A stretch of DNA of 64,000 bases from Prochlorococcus marinus str. MIT 9313 (GCF_000011485.1 NC_005071.1:620001-684000); one strand, 5' to 3'. Counted from the first letter of the stretch, positions 35,869 to 45,698 are shown. Made by a program: numbers and translations. Notes: a model not told the origin generated them from the sequence alone.

Positions 35869-36994
35869 GCAACAGCTCAACGTTTTTAGGGGTGGAGTTG
35901 TATCCCATCAAGCCAATCCTCCAGATCTTGCCAGCCAAGCTTCCTAAGCCGCCGCCGATTTCAATGCCGTGCTCATTCAGCAAATGCAGACGGAAGGCAT
36001 TGCCATCAACTCCATTAGGAATGCAAACAGTTGTGAGTGTGGGCAAACGCAAGGCTTCAGGTACATGCAACTCCAAACCAAGACTCTCGAGCCCTGCCCA
36101 GAGCACTTCGGCATTGCAGCGATGACGATCCCAAGCGTTTTCAAGGCCCTCATCCGCAAGTAATCGCAGCGCTTCACGCATCCCAAAGTTCATATTCACC
36201 GGCGCAGTGTGGTGATAAACCCTGTCGCTTCCCCAATACTGATTCAGCAGCGACACGTCTAGATACCAATTGGGCACCTTGCTACTACGGGCCACAAGCT
36301 TCTCTTCGGCGCGGGGTCCCATGGTGAAAGGGCCAAGACCAGGAGGGCAGCTGAGCCCCTTCTGGCTGCAGCTGTAAGACAGATCAACCTTCCATTGATC
36401 CAGAAAAACCGGTACAGCGCCTAAGGAGGTGACCGTATCAAGCAGTAAGAGGCAATCGTGCTTATGGCAAAGATCGCCGACCCCATCCATTGGCTGACAA
36501 ACGCCAGTGGATGTTTCTGCATGCACTAGAGCCAGAATTGCTGGACGATGCTCGCTCAAAGCTGCTTCTAGCTCTGCAAGGGAAAAGGCTTCTCCCCAGG
36601 GTTTTTCAATCAACTGAACATTGGCTCGATAGCGAGCAGCCATATCGGCAAGGCGATTGCCGAAATAACCGTTTACAGCAACCAATACCGTGTCACCAGG
36701 TTCAACGGTATTGGCCAAGGTCGCCTCCATGGCGGCACTACCAGTACCGCTCATCGGCAGTGTGAAACGGTTGTCGGTCTGCCAGGTGTAGCGGAGCAAC
36801 TCCTGAACCTCACCCATCAATTCCAGATAAAGGGGATCAAGATGGCCAATCGGAGAGCGCGCAAGTGCCTGAAGCACCTTGGGATCGGCATTTGAGGGTC
36901 CAGGCCCAAATAGCAAGCGGCTAGGCGTGGCAATCGGTTCGAGAACCGTCTTATGAGATTGGTCAACCTGGGGAAGGGTTTGCGTCGTCGCCAA
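35810..36994 (-). CDS. Class V alanine/serine-glyoxylate aminotransferase
   Basis: Fold-type I PLP enzyme expected to transaminate glyoxylate from photorespiration, with serine or alanine as donor. The 394-residue product shows LLFGPGPSNADPKVL (27-41), PMSGTGSAAMEA, LLLDTVTSLG and the PLP lysine Lys212 in SCSQKGLSCPPGLGP. The start is TTG at 36992-36994. The exact donor is uncertain because alanine-, serine- and aspartate-type members share these motifs. Confidence 0.9.
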   Translation of the reverse strand: MATTQTLPQVDQSHKTVLEPIATPSRLLFGPGPSNADPKVLQALARSPIGHLDPLYLELMGEVQELLRYTWQTDNRFTLPMSGTGSAAMEATLANTVEPGDTVLVAVNGYFGNRLADMAARYRANVQLIEKPWGEAFSLAELEAALSEHRPAILALVHAETSTGVCQPMDGVGDLCHKHDCLLLLDTVTSLGAVPVFLDQWKVDLSYSCSQKGLSCPPGLGPFTMGPRAEEKLVARSSKVPNWYLDVSLLNQYWGSDRVYHHTAPVNMNFGMREALRLLADEGLENAWDRHRCNAEVLWAGLESLGLELHVPEALRLPTLTTVCIPNGVDGNAFRLHLLNEHGIEIGGGLGSLAGKIWRIGLMGYNSTPKNVELLLNLFESELPRFRENVAVAA

Positions 36995-37544
36995 GGCCCT
37001 TGGTTAGTTCAATTATCTAGAGCCTAAGCAGTCACCCTTCATCCCCGGGACTTTTTTGAGGGATTGCAACGGCAACCAAGCAGGTCAATCAATAGCGAGG
37101 GCAATTAAAAAATACTGATTATTTTTTTTGCGTCTTTTGGCAGCAGAAGGGAAGTAAGTAAAAAAACGCTAGCTCGTCTGGCAAAGTCCCTTTGAAGCCT
37201 GATTCCCATTGACTGAAAGCAGGCTTCAAAACCGTTCATGCAGATCGAGCGAAGGCTGAAAGAAAATGGTTGTAGCAACCAATCAACCCTGTGATGAGAT
37301 CAGCCATTGAGGACGAATGGACGACTTGGACGAGTTGAGGGATATAGAAGACTAAACAATCAAAATCAGTGATCCAGCCATAAAGTTCACCCAGACTTAG
37401 ATCAGCTCAAGCTGACAGAAACGGTTACGGAATCCACCCAGAAAGGAAACAAGGCTTCAGTAGAAGGTACCTGTTGCTACAAAAAGGGGGCCATGCGGCT
37501 GATTACGGTCGCTCTCTTATCGCCGGCTCGGCCTCATCTTCGCC
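36995..37544. other. 550-bp intergenic region upstream of glnA
   Basis: Holds the glnA promoter and leader. An AT-rich segment with T8 lies near 37120-37135. A perfect 11-bp inverted repeat (TTTGAAGCCTG / CAGGCTTCAAA, 37191-37230) with an 18-base loop sits about 240 bp upstream of the NtcA site. No coding sequence seen. I looked for the glutamine-responsive glnA riboswitch motif and found no adequate match. Confidence 0.6.
37467..37509 (+). promoter_or_regulatory. NtcA-activated promoter of glnA
   Basis: A perfect NtcA palindrome, GTA-N8-TAC (37467-37480), is followed after 23 bases by a -10 element TACGGT matching TAN3T (37504-37509). This is the class II NtcA arrangement, with the activator site replacing the -35 box. 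The expected transcript start is near 37516, giving a leader of about 30 bases before the glnA ATG at 37545. It predicts induction under nitrogen limitation through NtcA and 2-oxoglutarate. Confidence 0.85.
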
Positions 37545-38966
37545 ATGGGCAAATCACCCCAAGACGTCCTCCGCCAGATCAAGGACGAGGGCATTGAACT
37601 GATTGACCTCAAGTTCACTGATCTGCACGGCAAGTGGCAGCATCTCACCGTTTGTTCGGATTTGATTGATGAGGAAGCCTTTGCGAATGGCTTGGCTTTC
37701 GATGGATCTTCCATCCGTGGATGGAAGGCCATTAACGAATCAGATATGGATATGGTGCCCGACGCCAGTACGGCCTGGATCGACCCCTTTTATCGCCACA
37801 AGACTCTTAGCTTGATCTGTTCCATTCGGGAACCTCGTAGTGGTGAGCCCTATGCCAGATGCCCCAGGGCGCTTGCCCAAAAAGCCCTCGGTTACTTAGC
37901 CGGCACCGGCCTGGCCGATACTGCTTTTTTCGGCCCTGAGCCAGAGTTTTTCATCTTTGACGACGTCCGCTACAACTCTGGCGAAGGTGGTTGCTTCTAC
38001 AGCGTTGACACGATTGAGGCCCCTTGGAATAGCGGTCGCATTGAAGAAGGCGGCAACCTTGCCTACAAGATCCAACTGAAAGAGGGCTACTTTCCGGTTC
38101 CACCCAACGACACCGCCCAGGACATCCGTTCCGAAATGCTGCTGCTGATGGGGCAATTAGGAATCCCGATGGAGAAGCACCACCATGAAGTTGCAGGTGC
38201 TGGCCAACATGAATTGGGGATGAAGTTCGCTGAGCTGATTGAAGCTGCGGACAACGTGATGATTTACAAGTACATCGTCAGGAATGTTGCACGTAAATAC
38301 GGCAAAACGGCAACATTTATGCCCAAGCCGGTGTTCAACGACAACGGCACCGGGATGCATGTTCACCAGAGCCTCTTTAAAGGAGGCCAACCCCTGTTCT
38401 TTGGAGAAGGCACCTACGCCAACTTGTCACAGACGGCTCGCTGGTATATCGGCGGCATCCTTAAGCATGCTCCCTCCTTCCTGGCTTTCACAAACCCCAC
38501 AACCAATAGCTACAAGCGTTTGGTGCCAGGTTTTGAAGCTCCTGTAAACCTTGTTTATTCTCAGGGCAATAGGTCTGCAGCTGTTCGCATTCCGCTCACT
38601 GGCCCAAACCCGAAAGCTAAGCGTCTTGAATTCCGCCCAGGCGATGCCTTGGCCAATCCTTATCTAGCTTTCAGCGCAATGATGATGGCGGGCGTTGACG
38701 GCATTAAAAACCAAATTGACCCTGGCGATGGTTTCGATGAGGATCTATTTGAACTACCAGAAGAACGCCTTGCCAGCATCCCCACAGTGCCAGCTTCACT
38801 TAATGGTGCACTCGAAGCGTTAAATGCAGACAAGAACTACCTCATGGAAGGGGGAGTCTTCACTGAAGACTTCATTGACAACTGGATTGACATCAAATAC
38901 GAAGAGGTGCAGCAATTGCGTCAACGGCCTCATCCCCATGAGTTCACCATGTATTACGACGCATGA
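37545..38966 (+). CDS. glnA: Glutamine synthetase type I
   Basis: Main ammonium-assimilating enzyme: glutamate, NH3 and ATP to glutamine. The 473-residue product has the GSI signatures [22 protein letters not shown], the [11 protein letters not shown] metal and ammonia region, [12 protein letters not shown] and RSAAVRIP. The position matching the E. coli adenylylation tyrosine is Phe402 (DLFELPEE), so covalent adenylylation at this site is not possible; control is expected through NtcA and other means. An intrinsic terminator follows. Confidence 0.97.
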   Translation: MGKSPQDVLRQIKDEGIELIDLKFTDLHGKWQHLTVCSDLIDEEAFANGLAFDGSSIRGWKAINESDMDMVPDASTAWIDPFYRHKTLSLICSIREPRSGEPYARCPRALAQKALGYLAGTGLADTAFFGPEPEFFIFDDVRYNSGEGGCFYSVDTIEAPWNSGRIEEGGNLAYKIQLKEGYFPVPPNDTAQDIRSEMLLLMGQLGIPMEKHHHEVAGAGQHELGMKFAELIEAADNVMIYKYIVRNVARKYGKTATFMPKPVFNDNGTGMHVHQSLFKGGQPLFFGEGTYANLSQTARWYIGGILKHAPSFLAFTNPTTNSYKRLVPGFEAPVNLVYSQGNRSAAVRIPLTGPNPKAKRLEFRPGDALANPYLAFSAMMMAGVDGIKNQIDPGDGFDEDLFELPEERLASIPTVPASLNGALEALNADKNYLMEGGVFTEDFIDNWIDIKYEEVQQLRQRPHPHEFTMYYDA

Positions 38967-39032
38967 GGTTGGGTGAAAAGATCACCATCTGTTTGAAAAA
39001 ATAGGGAAAGTTATTCATTTAAACTAATTTTC

Positions 39033-39061
39033 AAGTCCCCGCACCTAAGCGGGGACTTTTT
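39033..39061 (+). terminator. Intrinsic terminator of glnA
   Basis: A 10-bp stem (AAGTCCCCGC / GCGGGGACTT) with loop ACCTAA, followed by TTTTT. It lies 67 bp downstream of the glnA stop. The high-GC stem stands out in an AT-rich region. Confidence 0.9.
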
Positions 39062-39831
39062 AATGACTTAGCCTTCAGGAAAATATGGCTTGTTGTATAG
39101 AAATTTCCTCCGAGGCGCTTTGACTATGGAAAGGAATTAGAATCTAATGGCTGTGAATGTTTATTCGTGGGATATGTATTAACAGTATATTGTGATACTT
39201 AATTGCTAGCATTAGTGTGTAAATAGCAAGCTATCTAAAATTAATATCAACTGCATCTTGCAGTAGAAGATTGGATTGAGTGCTCATTCCTTTAGCTCAA
39301 GCTAAACGGCTAAGTGGAATACCATGATCTCTTATGATTTGCAGCCATTAAGTAATGGCCAGGCTTCAGAATAAATGTCTTCGTAGTCAATGGCAGAAAC
39401 TGCTAATAAATCATCCAATACTGCGTATGCGGTTGTTTATGTGAACAACTTTACGGCTTCAAGTAGATTTTGGCTTTGCTGAGCTTTTGAATTGCTACAT
39501 TCAAACTTCAAATGTATCAAGCTGCCTAGTCTAAAAAGGTAGTTGTATGTCTATTCTGTGCCTGCTTACGCCTATTTCCTTGAAGCAATCCAACAAAAAG
39601 ACTTTTTCGATTCAAGAGAGAAAGGGTCCGTTGTTGTTATTCACCTACCTGGCTCAGGGATGTGCAAGTGGGATGTGCAAGTGGTTAATTCTAGATGCAA
39701 AACCAAATACATCTATAAATCCAAAAAGCTCATGGACATAAAATCGTCCAGCATGAAGTTGCAGTCGTGATTGATTTGTTGCCAATCATCAATAAATGAC
39801 AGCCTCATATCAAGCGAATATTGTTGGATGA
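39062..39831. other. 770-bp AT-rich gap after glnA
   Basis: No convincing gene. Two short overlapping plus-strand frames (39543-39770 and 39547-39741) have no recognisable features. A tandem 11-base repeat ATGTGCAAGTGG(G) occurs at about 39659-39682. Composition is clearly AT-richer than the flanking genes. Confidence 0.45.
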
Positions 39832-40833
39832 TTACGCCCAACGATCCATGATCTGTTTAACAACCACCTGCTCCATTCCTACCTGCAAAACCACCACAAG
39901 TGGCAAAGCCAACAACACCCCTGGTAGACCCAATAAGGCGCCCAAGCTCAGTTGAGCCATTAACGCCACGGTGGGAAGCAGGTTGACCGTACGCCGCAAT
40001 AACAGCGGGGTGAGCAAAAACGCCTCAAGATTCTGCAAAATCAGCCGCAATAGCAGAACTTGCAGCATTAGTAGGGGTGAAACAAGCAGGGCCATGGCCA
40101 ATGGCAGCAGTGAGGCGGCCGTTGGCCCAATGGTGGGGACGAAGGTCAGCAAGCCACAGACCAATGCACTCAATAGGGCCAGAGGAACCTTGAGCAGTGC
40201 AAGCCCTGCCCAAGTGAGCACAAACACGCTGCTGGCTGAGATCGTCATCCCAGCAAGCCAGCCACCAAGAGCCAAACGGCATTGATCAAGCAATTCAGCC
40301 ATCTCCTGTCGCGCAGGCCGAGGCGTTGCAGCAATCACCATTTGGCGATGGGATACAGGGTCTAGCGCTAGCAAGACAGCCAGCAGGCTCATCAACAACA
40401 ACTGAATCAGGCTGTTGGCGGCCCCGCCTGCCACGCCAAGCAATTGCGAGCCCAAGGGTTGGATCCGATCCCAGCTGAACTGTTCGGCAAAAGACTCTTC
40501 CAGATTCATCAGTCGCGGGTTGCTGACCAGCATCGATTTCAGCTTGCTCACCAGGGTGGGTACGAGGTTGCCCAACTCTTGAACCTGGGTGATCAACTCA
40601 GGCACCAGCAGCTGGAAAACCAAGGCACCGCCAAGCAGCAGCACCACCAGCACCACTGCTAGCGAAAGGGGACGAGGCCAGGAGAGGCGGTCCTGAAGTT
40701 TCTCAATTAGCACATCAAGTGCTACTGCTAATACCACTGCTCCAAAGAGCACTAACAACACCCAACGCAGCTGCCAGGTGAGCAAAGCCAGCACCACCAG
40801 AGTGAGTGCGACAAGAAGGGTGCGGGCATTCAT
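39832..40833 (-). CDS. AI-2E family permease (copy 2)
   Basis: 333-residue integral membrane protein of the PerM/YdiK/UPF0118 family, with an N-terminal helical pair (residues about 5-40), a helix near 60-85, a more polar middle section, and four to five C-terminal helices. The family signature GPTAASLLPLAMALL and the C-terminal GVLLALPLVVVLQV are present. Members move small solutes or ions; the name does not prove autoinducer transport. Its start overlaps the stop of the paralogue upstream (ATGA). Confidence 0.85.
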   Translation of the reverse strand: MNARTLLVALTLVVLALLTWQLRWVLLVLFGAVVLAVALDVLIEKLQDRLSWPRPLSLAVVLVVLLLGGALVFQLLVPELITQVQELGNLVPTLVSKLKSMLVSNPRLMNLEESFAEQFSWDRIQPLGSQLLGVAGGAANSLIQLLLMSLLAVLLALDPVSHRQMVIAATPRPARQEMAELLDQCRLALGGWLAGMTISASSVFVLTWAGLALLKVPLALLSALVCGLLTFVPTIGPTAASLLPLAMALLVSPLLMLQVLLLRLILQNLEAFLLTPLLLRRTVNLLPTVALMAQLSLGALLGLPGVLLALPLVVVLQVGMEQVVVKQIMDRWA

Positions 40834-41912
40834 GGCGCCAATCGCTTTTTCTTCCAGGGATCAAGCAAATCGTGGATGACCACCTCGCGAATCAACACTT
40901 GCAGCACGACAGCGAGTGGCAGCGCCAACAGCAGGCCAAGAGGACCAAACACCACTGTGAAGACAAACTGGGCTGTGAGAGTCAGCCCGGGCAACAATTT
41001 CACCTGGTGATGCATCACTGATGGAGTGATCACATAACTTTCCAGGTTCTGAATCACCACATAGAGCCCAAGCACAGCGACTGCTTTCCAGGGTGCATCA
41101 AGCAGCGCTACCGACATCGGAAAGATCGTGCTCAAGGTAGGCCCTACATTTGGGATCACGTTGAGCATCCCAGCAAGCAAGGCATTCGCCATCACCAGCT
41201 TGATCCCAAGTAGTGAAAGGCCGATTGCGGCAAGCAGGGCCACACAAAAGGAACTGATCAGTACACCCACCATCCAGCTGCTCAGCGCATCTCCGCATTG
41301 GCTCAGGATCGAGCGGGCTCGTCGCCTATAAAACGAAGGCAATAACGAGATGGCTACATCTCTGTATGCCGTCGGTTGCACCGCCACCATCAAGCTCATT
41401 GCCAACACAAACAGGAGTTGCACCAAGCCGCTGCCGAGGTTGCCTGCAAGGCCTAGAAGGCCTTGCAGGCCTTCCCTCACTCCTGAGGCCAAGCTTGCAC
41501 CATCTGGCAATGCGTTTAACCCATTTGCAAACAGCTGTTCTTCCCAGCCACCCTTGTTGTTGTCAACTCCGTAGACCATTGCAGAGGTTTGGTTGATGGC
41601 GCCGATGGCCAGCTTCCAGAGTTCCTTCGCTGCTGAAGGAAGTTGTAAAAGCAATTGGTGGAATTGCTCTGTAAAAGGAGGAACCACAATTGCTGTGGCA
41701 GTGCCAACAACAAGGGCAAGAGCGACCAAGCAGATCAGTAAAGCCATGCTGCGAGGCATGGGTTTCCTTGTGCGCAGCTCACCCACCAGAGTGCAGAGAG
41801 CCATGGCAAGAACAATGCCTGCAAAGAGGTGGATCAGCACCTCTCTAAGGCTCCAAAACAGCACACTCGTGGCCATCAGTGCAGCCAGAGCGAGCCATTG
41901 GGAGAATTTCAC
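40830..41912 (-). CDS. AI-2E family permease (copy 1)
   Basis: 360-residue paralogue of the next gene, sharing NVGPTLSTIFPMSVALL and PLGLLLALPLAVVLQVL at matching places and the same helix layout. The two overlapping genes look like an old tandem duplication and may form a heteromer. No dedicated partner protein is nearby. Confidence 0.85.
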   Translation of the reverse strand: MKFSQWLALAALMATSVLFWSLREVLIHLFAGIVLAMALCTLVGELRTRKPMPRSMALLICLVALALVVGTATAIVVPPFTEQFHQLLLQLPSAAKELWKLAIGAINQTSAMVYGVDNNKGGWEEQLFANGLNALPDGASLASGVREGLQGLLGLAGNLGSGLVQLLFVLAMSLMVAVQPTAYRDVAISLLPSFYRRRARSILSQCGDALSSWMVGVLISSFCVALLAAIGLSLLGIKLVMANALLAGMLNVIPNVGPTLSTIFPMSVALLDAPWKAVAVLGLYVVIQNLESYVITPSVMHHQVKLLPGLTLTAQFVFTVVFGPLGLLLALPLAVVLQVLIREVVIHDLLDPWKKKRLAP

Positions 41913-41946
41913 CCGTGTTCAGGCAGCCAGCCTTTGCATTCTCCCC

Positions 41947-42300
41947 TTAGTTTTGGGAGTAGCCCAGACCGTTGCAAGCTGCATAGCGTTTAGCAAATCG
42001 CATGAAGCGTTCAAAATCCGCTTCTGATTTCCAGATGTAGGTGACTTCAAGTGCGCTTGGTTTGCCATTAACAAAACGTGCATTCACCTCACGTGTCACG
42101 AGTTCGCCTTCTTCGTCGATCATGAACATGCCGGTGATACCTGCCCATGTTTCCGGGGCCATGATCTCTGGCTGATCAAAGACAAAAAGAGCTCTGCCGG
42201 TACGGCCGTCACTACTGCGTGTCAGTTTGATGTCAGGAACGACAGGTTCATCAACACCACGTGTGAACTGAATTGCCGCAGTTTTGTTCGCGTTAGCCAT
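41947..42300 (-). CDS. psb28: Photosystem II assembly protein Psb28
   Basis: Small soluble cytoplasm-side factor that binds photosystem II assembly intermediates near CP47 and is absent from the mature complex. The 117-residue product has the family N-terminus [19 protein letters not shown], the core [21 protein letters not shown] and C-terminal [14 protein letters not shown]. Start ATG 42298-42300. Confidence 0.95.
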
Positions 42301-42325
42301 TGATCTCTACGACAAGATATGGATC

Positions 42326-43426
42326 TTACGTTGAGTCCATAACCAGCTGTGGCTTTGGGCTTGATCTCACAAGCTCTCGTTCAATCAACATCTCAGCGGC
42401 TTTGGTTGTGTTCAGTCCGCAAAGATCCACGCTTTGTCTTTGAAGGGTCCTGCTTAGTTCGTAGTCATAGCAACGGTCGTAGTAATCCAACATGGCTCGA
42501 CAGGCTTGGTCCCAGTCCCCAAGAGCGATTGCATCCAGGGCCTGTCGTGTGCGCTGTGGGCCTAAACGGCGGCTGATGCGTTGGGTCGCTTCCTGCAAAG
42601 ACTCACGGCCATGCTGGCCATACACATCAACCAGTTGAGCAACCCGTTCATCAAGTGAACGGTTGATCTCCAGCACTGGTGCCATTTGCATCTGATGGAA
42701 AAGTGCTCGGGGGATTCTGCAGCGACCCACCTGTGAACTTTCCGCTTCCAGCCAGATTTCATCTGCAGAACTGTTTTGACAGCGCTGTAAACATTCGGCA
42801 AGGAGATTTTCGTAATGTTCAGTGCTTGGTTGTGGGGGTAAGCCCAACCCACCAAAGCTGCTGCCCCGATGGTTCGCCAAACCTTCAAGGTTGACGACAG
42901 CGACCCCTCGTTGTGCCATGGCAATGAGTAGATCAGTCTTGCCCGTGCCTGTTCGTCCACCGAGTAATCGCAAAGGCCAGGTTTGCTCAAATTGTTGCAG
43001 CACCCATCGCCGATAGCTCTTGTATCCACCCTCCAGAAGCAAAGGCTTGAGATCCACAAGACCCGCTAGCCAAGCAACACTCGCAGAGCGCATGCCTCCT
43101 CGCCAGCAGTAAATGCGTAGATCAGATGCAGAGGTGTCTTCTGATTCAGTGGTTGGATCTCTGCTGAGATTCACCAGGGCTTCAGCAAGACCTGACAGTT
43201 TTGGGCCTGTGAACTCAAGACCCAGCTTGATCGCTTGCTGACGACCTTTTTTTTTGTAAGTGATGCCGACCGCTGCCCGTTGCTCATCGCTGAAGAGAGC
43301 AAGGTTGATCGCACCTGGCCAATGTCCCTTATTGAATTCAGCTGGGCTGCGAACGTCAACAACAGGACCATTGGCCTGACGGAATCTTTCGATCGAGTAA
43401 GGAGTATGGGTACCCATTCCTGACAT
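42326..43426 (-). CDS. mnmH: tRNA 2-selenouridine/geranylthiouridine synthase
   Basis: Replaces sulfur with selenium at the wobble 2-thiouridine of certain tRNAs, and can geranylate it. The 366-residue product has an N-terminal rhodanese domain with the family's PVVDVRSPAEFNKGHWPGA (about 21-39) and active-site Cys107 in YCWRGGMRS, then a P-loop domain with GGRTGTGKT (156-164). No selenophosphate synthetase gene is in the window. It lies 25 bp upstream of psb28. Confidence 0.92.
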   Translation of the reverse strand: MSGMGTHTPYSIERFRQANGPVVDVRSPAEFNKGHWPGAINLALFSDEQRAAVGITYKKKGRQQAIKLGLEFTGPKLSGLAEALVNLSRDPTTESEDTSASDLRIYCWRGGMRSASVAWLAGLVDLKPLLLEGGYKSYRRWVLQQFEQTWPLRLLGGRTGTGKTDLLIAMAQRGVAVVNLEGLANHRGSSFGGLGLPPQPSTEHYENLLAECLQRCQNSSADEIWLEAESSQVGRCRIPRALFHQMQMAPVLEINRSLDERVAQLVDVYGQHGRESLQEATQRISRRLGPQRTRQALDAIALGDWDQACRAMLDYYDRCYDYELSRTLQRQSVDLCGLNTTKAAEMLIERELVRSSPKPQLVMDST

Positions 43427-43465
43427 AGTGGGCCAGCGGCGAGCCAGAAGAGCCGGTTTCGATCC

Positions 43466-44182
43466 ATGATCTCCGGTCCCCCCCCCTCCACCAACCAGAG
43501 CGTTGAAGAACTACTGGAACGATTCACCAGTGGTTCAAAGCGTCAACGGCTCAGCTTGGTGCCAACGATTGAAGAACGGGCAGAAGAGCTGGCTGCATTA
43601 GCTCAAGCAGCTCTTGCCTCTTTTGACCCAGACGGAGACGACTGGGCTGCAGGATGGATTCTGCAAGTTTTTCAGCGTCATCAGCCGCAGGTTTTACCCA
43701 GCCTGTTGAGCAGTGAGTCGAGTGGCTGGTTCTCGACCCCATCAGCAGTGGGGATCGACTATGAGCCTTTGCAACGTGACCTACTAGCCGAAAACTTTGA
43801 GGAGGCTGATCGCTTCACCAGTGCAACGCTGCGCAAGCTCGCAGGACCTGGAGCCGAGCAGCGCGGTTATGTGTACTTCAGTGAGGTGCATGCGATCAAT
43901 GGCCTCGACCTGGTCACAATCGATCGTCTCTGGACTGCCTATTCACAAGGAAGGTTTGGGTTTACGACCCAAGCGCGCTTGCTGAACGCTCTCGATGGCA
44001 GGTATCACAGCCTTTGGGCTCGTATTGGATGGAAACAGGATGGAACATGGACACGTTATCCAGGCTCCTTTACCTGGTCTCTCTCTGCCCCTGAGGGGCA
44101 TATGCCTTTAATTAATCAGTTACGGGGTGTGCGCTTAATGGATGCGGTGCTGCATCATCCATCACTTGCAGCCCGCCGTTAG
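43466..44182 (+). CDS. GUN4-domain protein
   Basis: 238 residues: a helical N-terminal extension of about 95 residues and a GUN4 tetrapyrrole-binding domain with YEPLQRDLLAENFEEADRFT, the central LVTIDRLWTAYSQGRFGFT and C-terminal APEGHMP. GUN4 binds protoporphyrin IX and Mg-protoporphyrin and stimulates Mg-chelatase. Cyanobacteria can have more than one GUN4-domain protein, so it may be the chelatase activator or a paralogue. It is divergent from mnmH. Confidence 0.85.
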   Translation: MISGPPPSTNQSVEELLERFTSGSKRQRLSLVPTIEERAEELAALAQAALASFDPDGDDWAAGWILQVFQRHQPQVLPSLLSSESSGWFSTPSAVGIDYEPLQRDLLAENFEEADRFTSATLRKLAGPGAEQRGYVYFSEVHAINGLDLVTIDRLWTAYSQGRFGFTTQARLLNALDGRYHSLWARIGWKQDGTWTRYPGSFTWSLSAPEGHMPLINQLRGVRLMDAVLHHPSLAARR

Positions 44183-44246
44183 AGCAGATTTCAGCTTGAG
44201 GCACCGGCCTAGAGCACGCGAACGGTTATGGTCAAAACAGGTCTGA

Positions 44247-44717
44247 ATGGTCCTGATGCCTTCCTGGTCACGGGCAGCTTCTAGGCTTTTATTCAGCGTT
44301 AGCCCCCAGGGGGTGGCCCCGCTGTTTCGTTGGGCTGATTTCATTCTTCCTTCAACCTTGCAGCTCACTCCTTTGCTGGAGATCCTGCTTGAACCTGTTG
44401 CCTGTCAGGACACCAGCTATCGCCTACAGCTGGGATTGCAGGAGGCCTTGGTGAACGCAGTGCAACATGGTAATTGCGGAGATCCAGGCAAATCCCTGCG
44501 AGTTCGTCGAATCTTTACGCCTAACTGGATGATTTGGCAGATCCAGGATGAAGGGATCGGTGTACCACTCAAAGCTCGAGTTGGTTGCCTTCCAGCTCAA
44601 CTCGAGGCCAATAGTGGACGTGGAATGTTTCTGATTTATCAGTGTTTTGATGATGTGCGCTGGAGCCAGCGCGGCAATCGCTTACAACTAGCCTGTCGAC
44701 GTCCCAAAAGCAGTTGA
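44247..44717 (+). CDS. RsbW-like ATP-binding protein (anti-sigma/HATPase_c_2)
   Basis: The 156-residue product has the GHKL ATPase boxes: N-box Glu66 and Asn70 (LQEALVNAVQHGN), G1 DEGIGVP (101-107) and G2 SGRGMFLI (123-130). Single-domain proteins of this type are serine kinases of partner-switching systems or anti-sigma factors. No anti-anti-sigma or PP2C phosphatase gene is adjacent, so its partner is unknown. The true start could be internal, since the first 25 residues are not family-like. Confidence 0.8.
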   Translation: MVLMPSWSRAASRLLFSVSPQGVAPLFRWADFILPSTLQLTPLLEILLEPVACQDTSYRLQLGLQEALVNAVQHGNCGDPGKSLRVRRIFTPNWMIWQIQDEGIGVPLKARVGCLPAQLEANSGRGMFLIYQCFDDVRWSQRGNRLQLACRRPKSS

Positions 44718-45212
44718 GACTGCTGACAGCGTAAAAACTTGAATACTATTAATCATAAGAGCTAATGATTAGAAGCGAAGCGAGGTGCATTTTGAGGTGC
44801 ATTTGCCTTTTAATTTAACAAGAAAGCGGATCAATTCATTGTTTCAATTGACAGTGAAAGTAGTGTCGACATGATTCTCGCTTTTTAATCAGTATTTCAG
44901 CGCTTGAACAGCTTCATTCATCGATAGACCACTGCTACTTGAAGCAGGCCTTGCTTTTGTTAGGCTTAATCGGCAAAAAGTAAAGCAATTATCTCTTCTA
45001 TGATCATTTCCATAGAGTCGTATGAATGCAAAAAGAGCCTAAGCAAAATTTTTATCATTCAGCATGAAATATGGCCTTCATGATTCAATCTGTCAAAGTT
45101 CATCAAAATGTTCCCCTCCATAACATGAGCAAATTGATCAAAGCTTGTTTCATCTTGTTTTCTTCTTTTTAAAAGAGATAAAGGCATCATGCCTGCTGTT
45201 TTATCAAGGTGC
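44718..45212. other. 495-bp AT-rich gap
   Basis: No supported gene. A tandem GAGGTGCATTT(T) repeat is at about 44782-44803. On the minus strand a 14-codon frame follows a strong GGAGGGG Shine-Dalgarno-like stretch around 45075-45120, but it is too short to call. Confidence 0.4.
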
Positions 45213-45614
45213 TCACCTCTCGCTGATGCATTCGTTTTGTTGATGTTGAGATCTCACTGATCGGACCACCTTCGTGACTTGATCAGCATTGACGGTTTTG
45301 ATTACACCAGTATCAATGCAAGCGACCTGAAATAGAGACGGGTCAGGACCTCTAGCTCCAGAGACAATATGAATCACTTCTCCCATCCACCAACTCTCAG
45401 GCGCATGCCGTTGATTGTCTTGAACAATCACCACATCTCCACAGGTAACTGCAAGGAAGATTGATTCCTCTGGCAAAAAGCCTGGTCCTACTTCTGCGGC
45501 CCTCGCTAGCGACGCCAACCTGCTCCATGCTGATGCATCTGTTCTAGCGATGGCTATCGCGCTTTGCCTGGTTGAGTGATTGCGGGTTGCTTCGATTGCC
45601 GCAGGCCCAGCCAT
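45213..45614 (-). CDS. DUF3104-type protein
   Basis: 133 residues. The second half (about 52-120) matches a family I recall as DUF3104, mostly in marine picocyanobacteria: IFLAVTCGDVVIVQD, a Trp-rich SWWMGEVIHIV, and CIDTGVIKTVNADQVTKVV. It looks like an SH3-like small beta-barrel. The first 50 residues are Ala/Arg-rich and may not belong to the conserved core. Function unknown. Confidence 0.75.
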   Translation of the reverse strand: MAGPAAIEATRNHSTRQSAIAIARTDASAWSRLASLARAAEVGPGFLPEESIFLAVTCGDVVIVQDNQRHAPESWWMGEVIHIVSGARGPDPSLFQVACIDTGVIKTVNADQVTKVVRSVRSQHQQNECISER

Positions 45615-45698
45615 CGGCCTGAATGGGAATTGCTGATGAAAGTTTGAGGGTGAAGCCGAACCATTGCTGCAAAGGCCATTCCTGTTGCAAGAACCGTC

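Noticed and set aside
36995-37544. Glutamine-responsive glnA riboswitch upstream of glnA
   Set aside because: A CGTTCA near 37232 and a GGGAAGTAAG near 37149 recall parts of the motif, but order, spacing and the conserved GGACGGAAGTAGG-type segment do not fit.
39543-39770. 75-codon frame in the gap after glnA
   Set aside because: Overlaps another equally long frame, starts at a non-ATG codon and contains a tandem repeat; no family resemblance.
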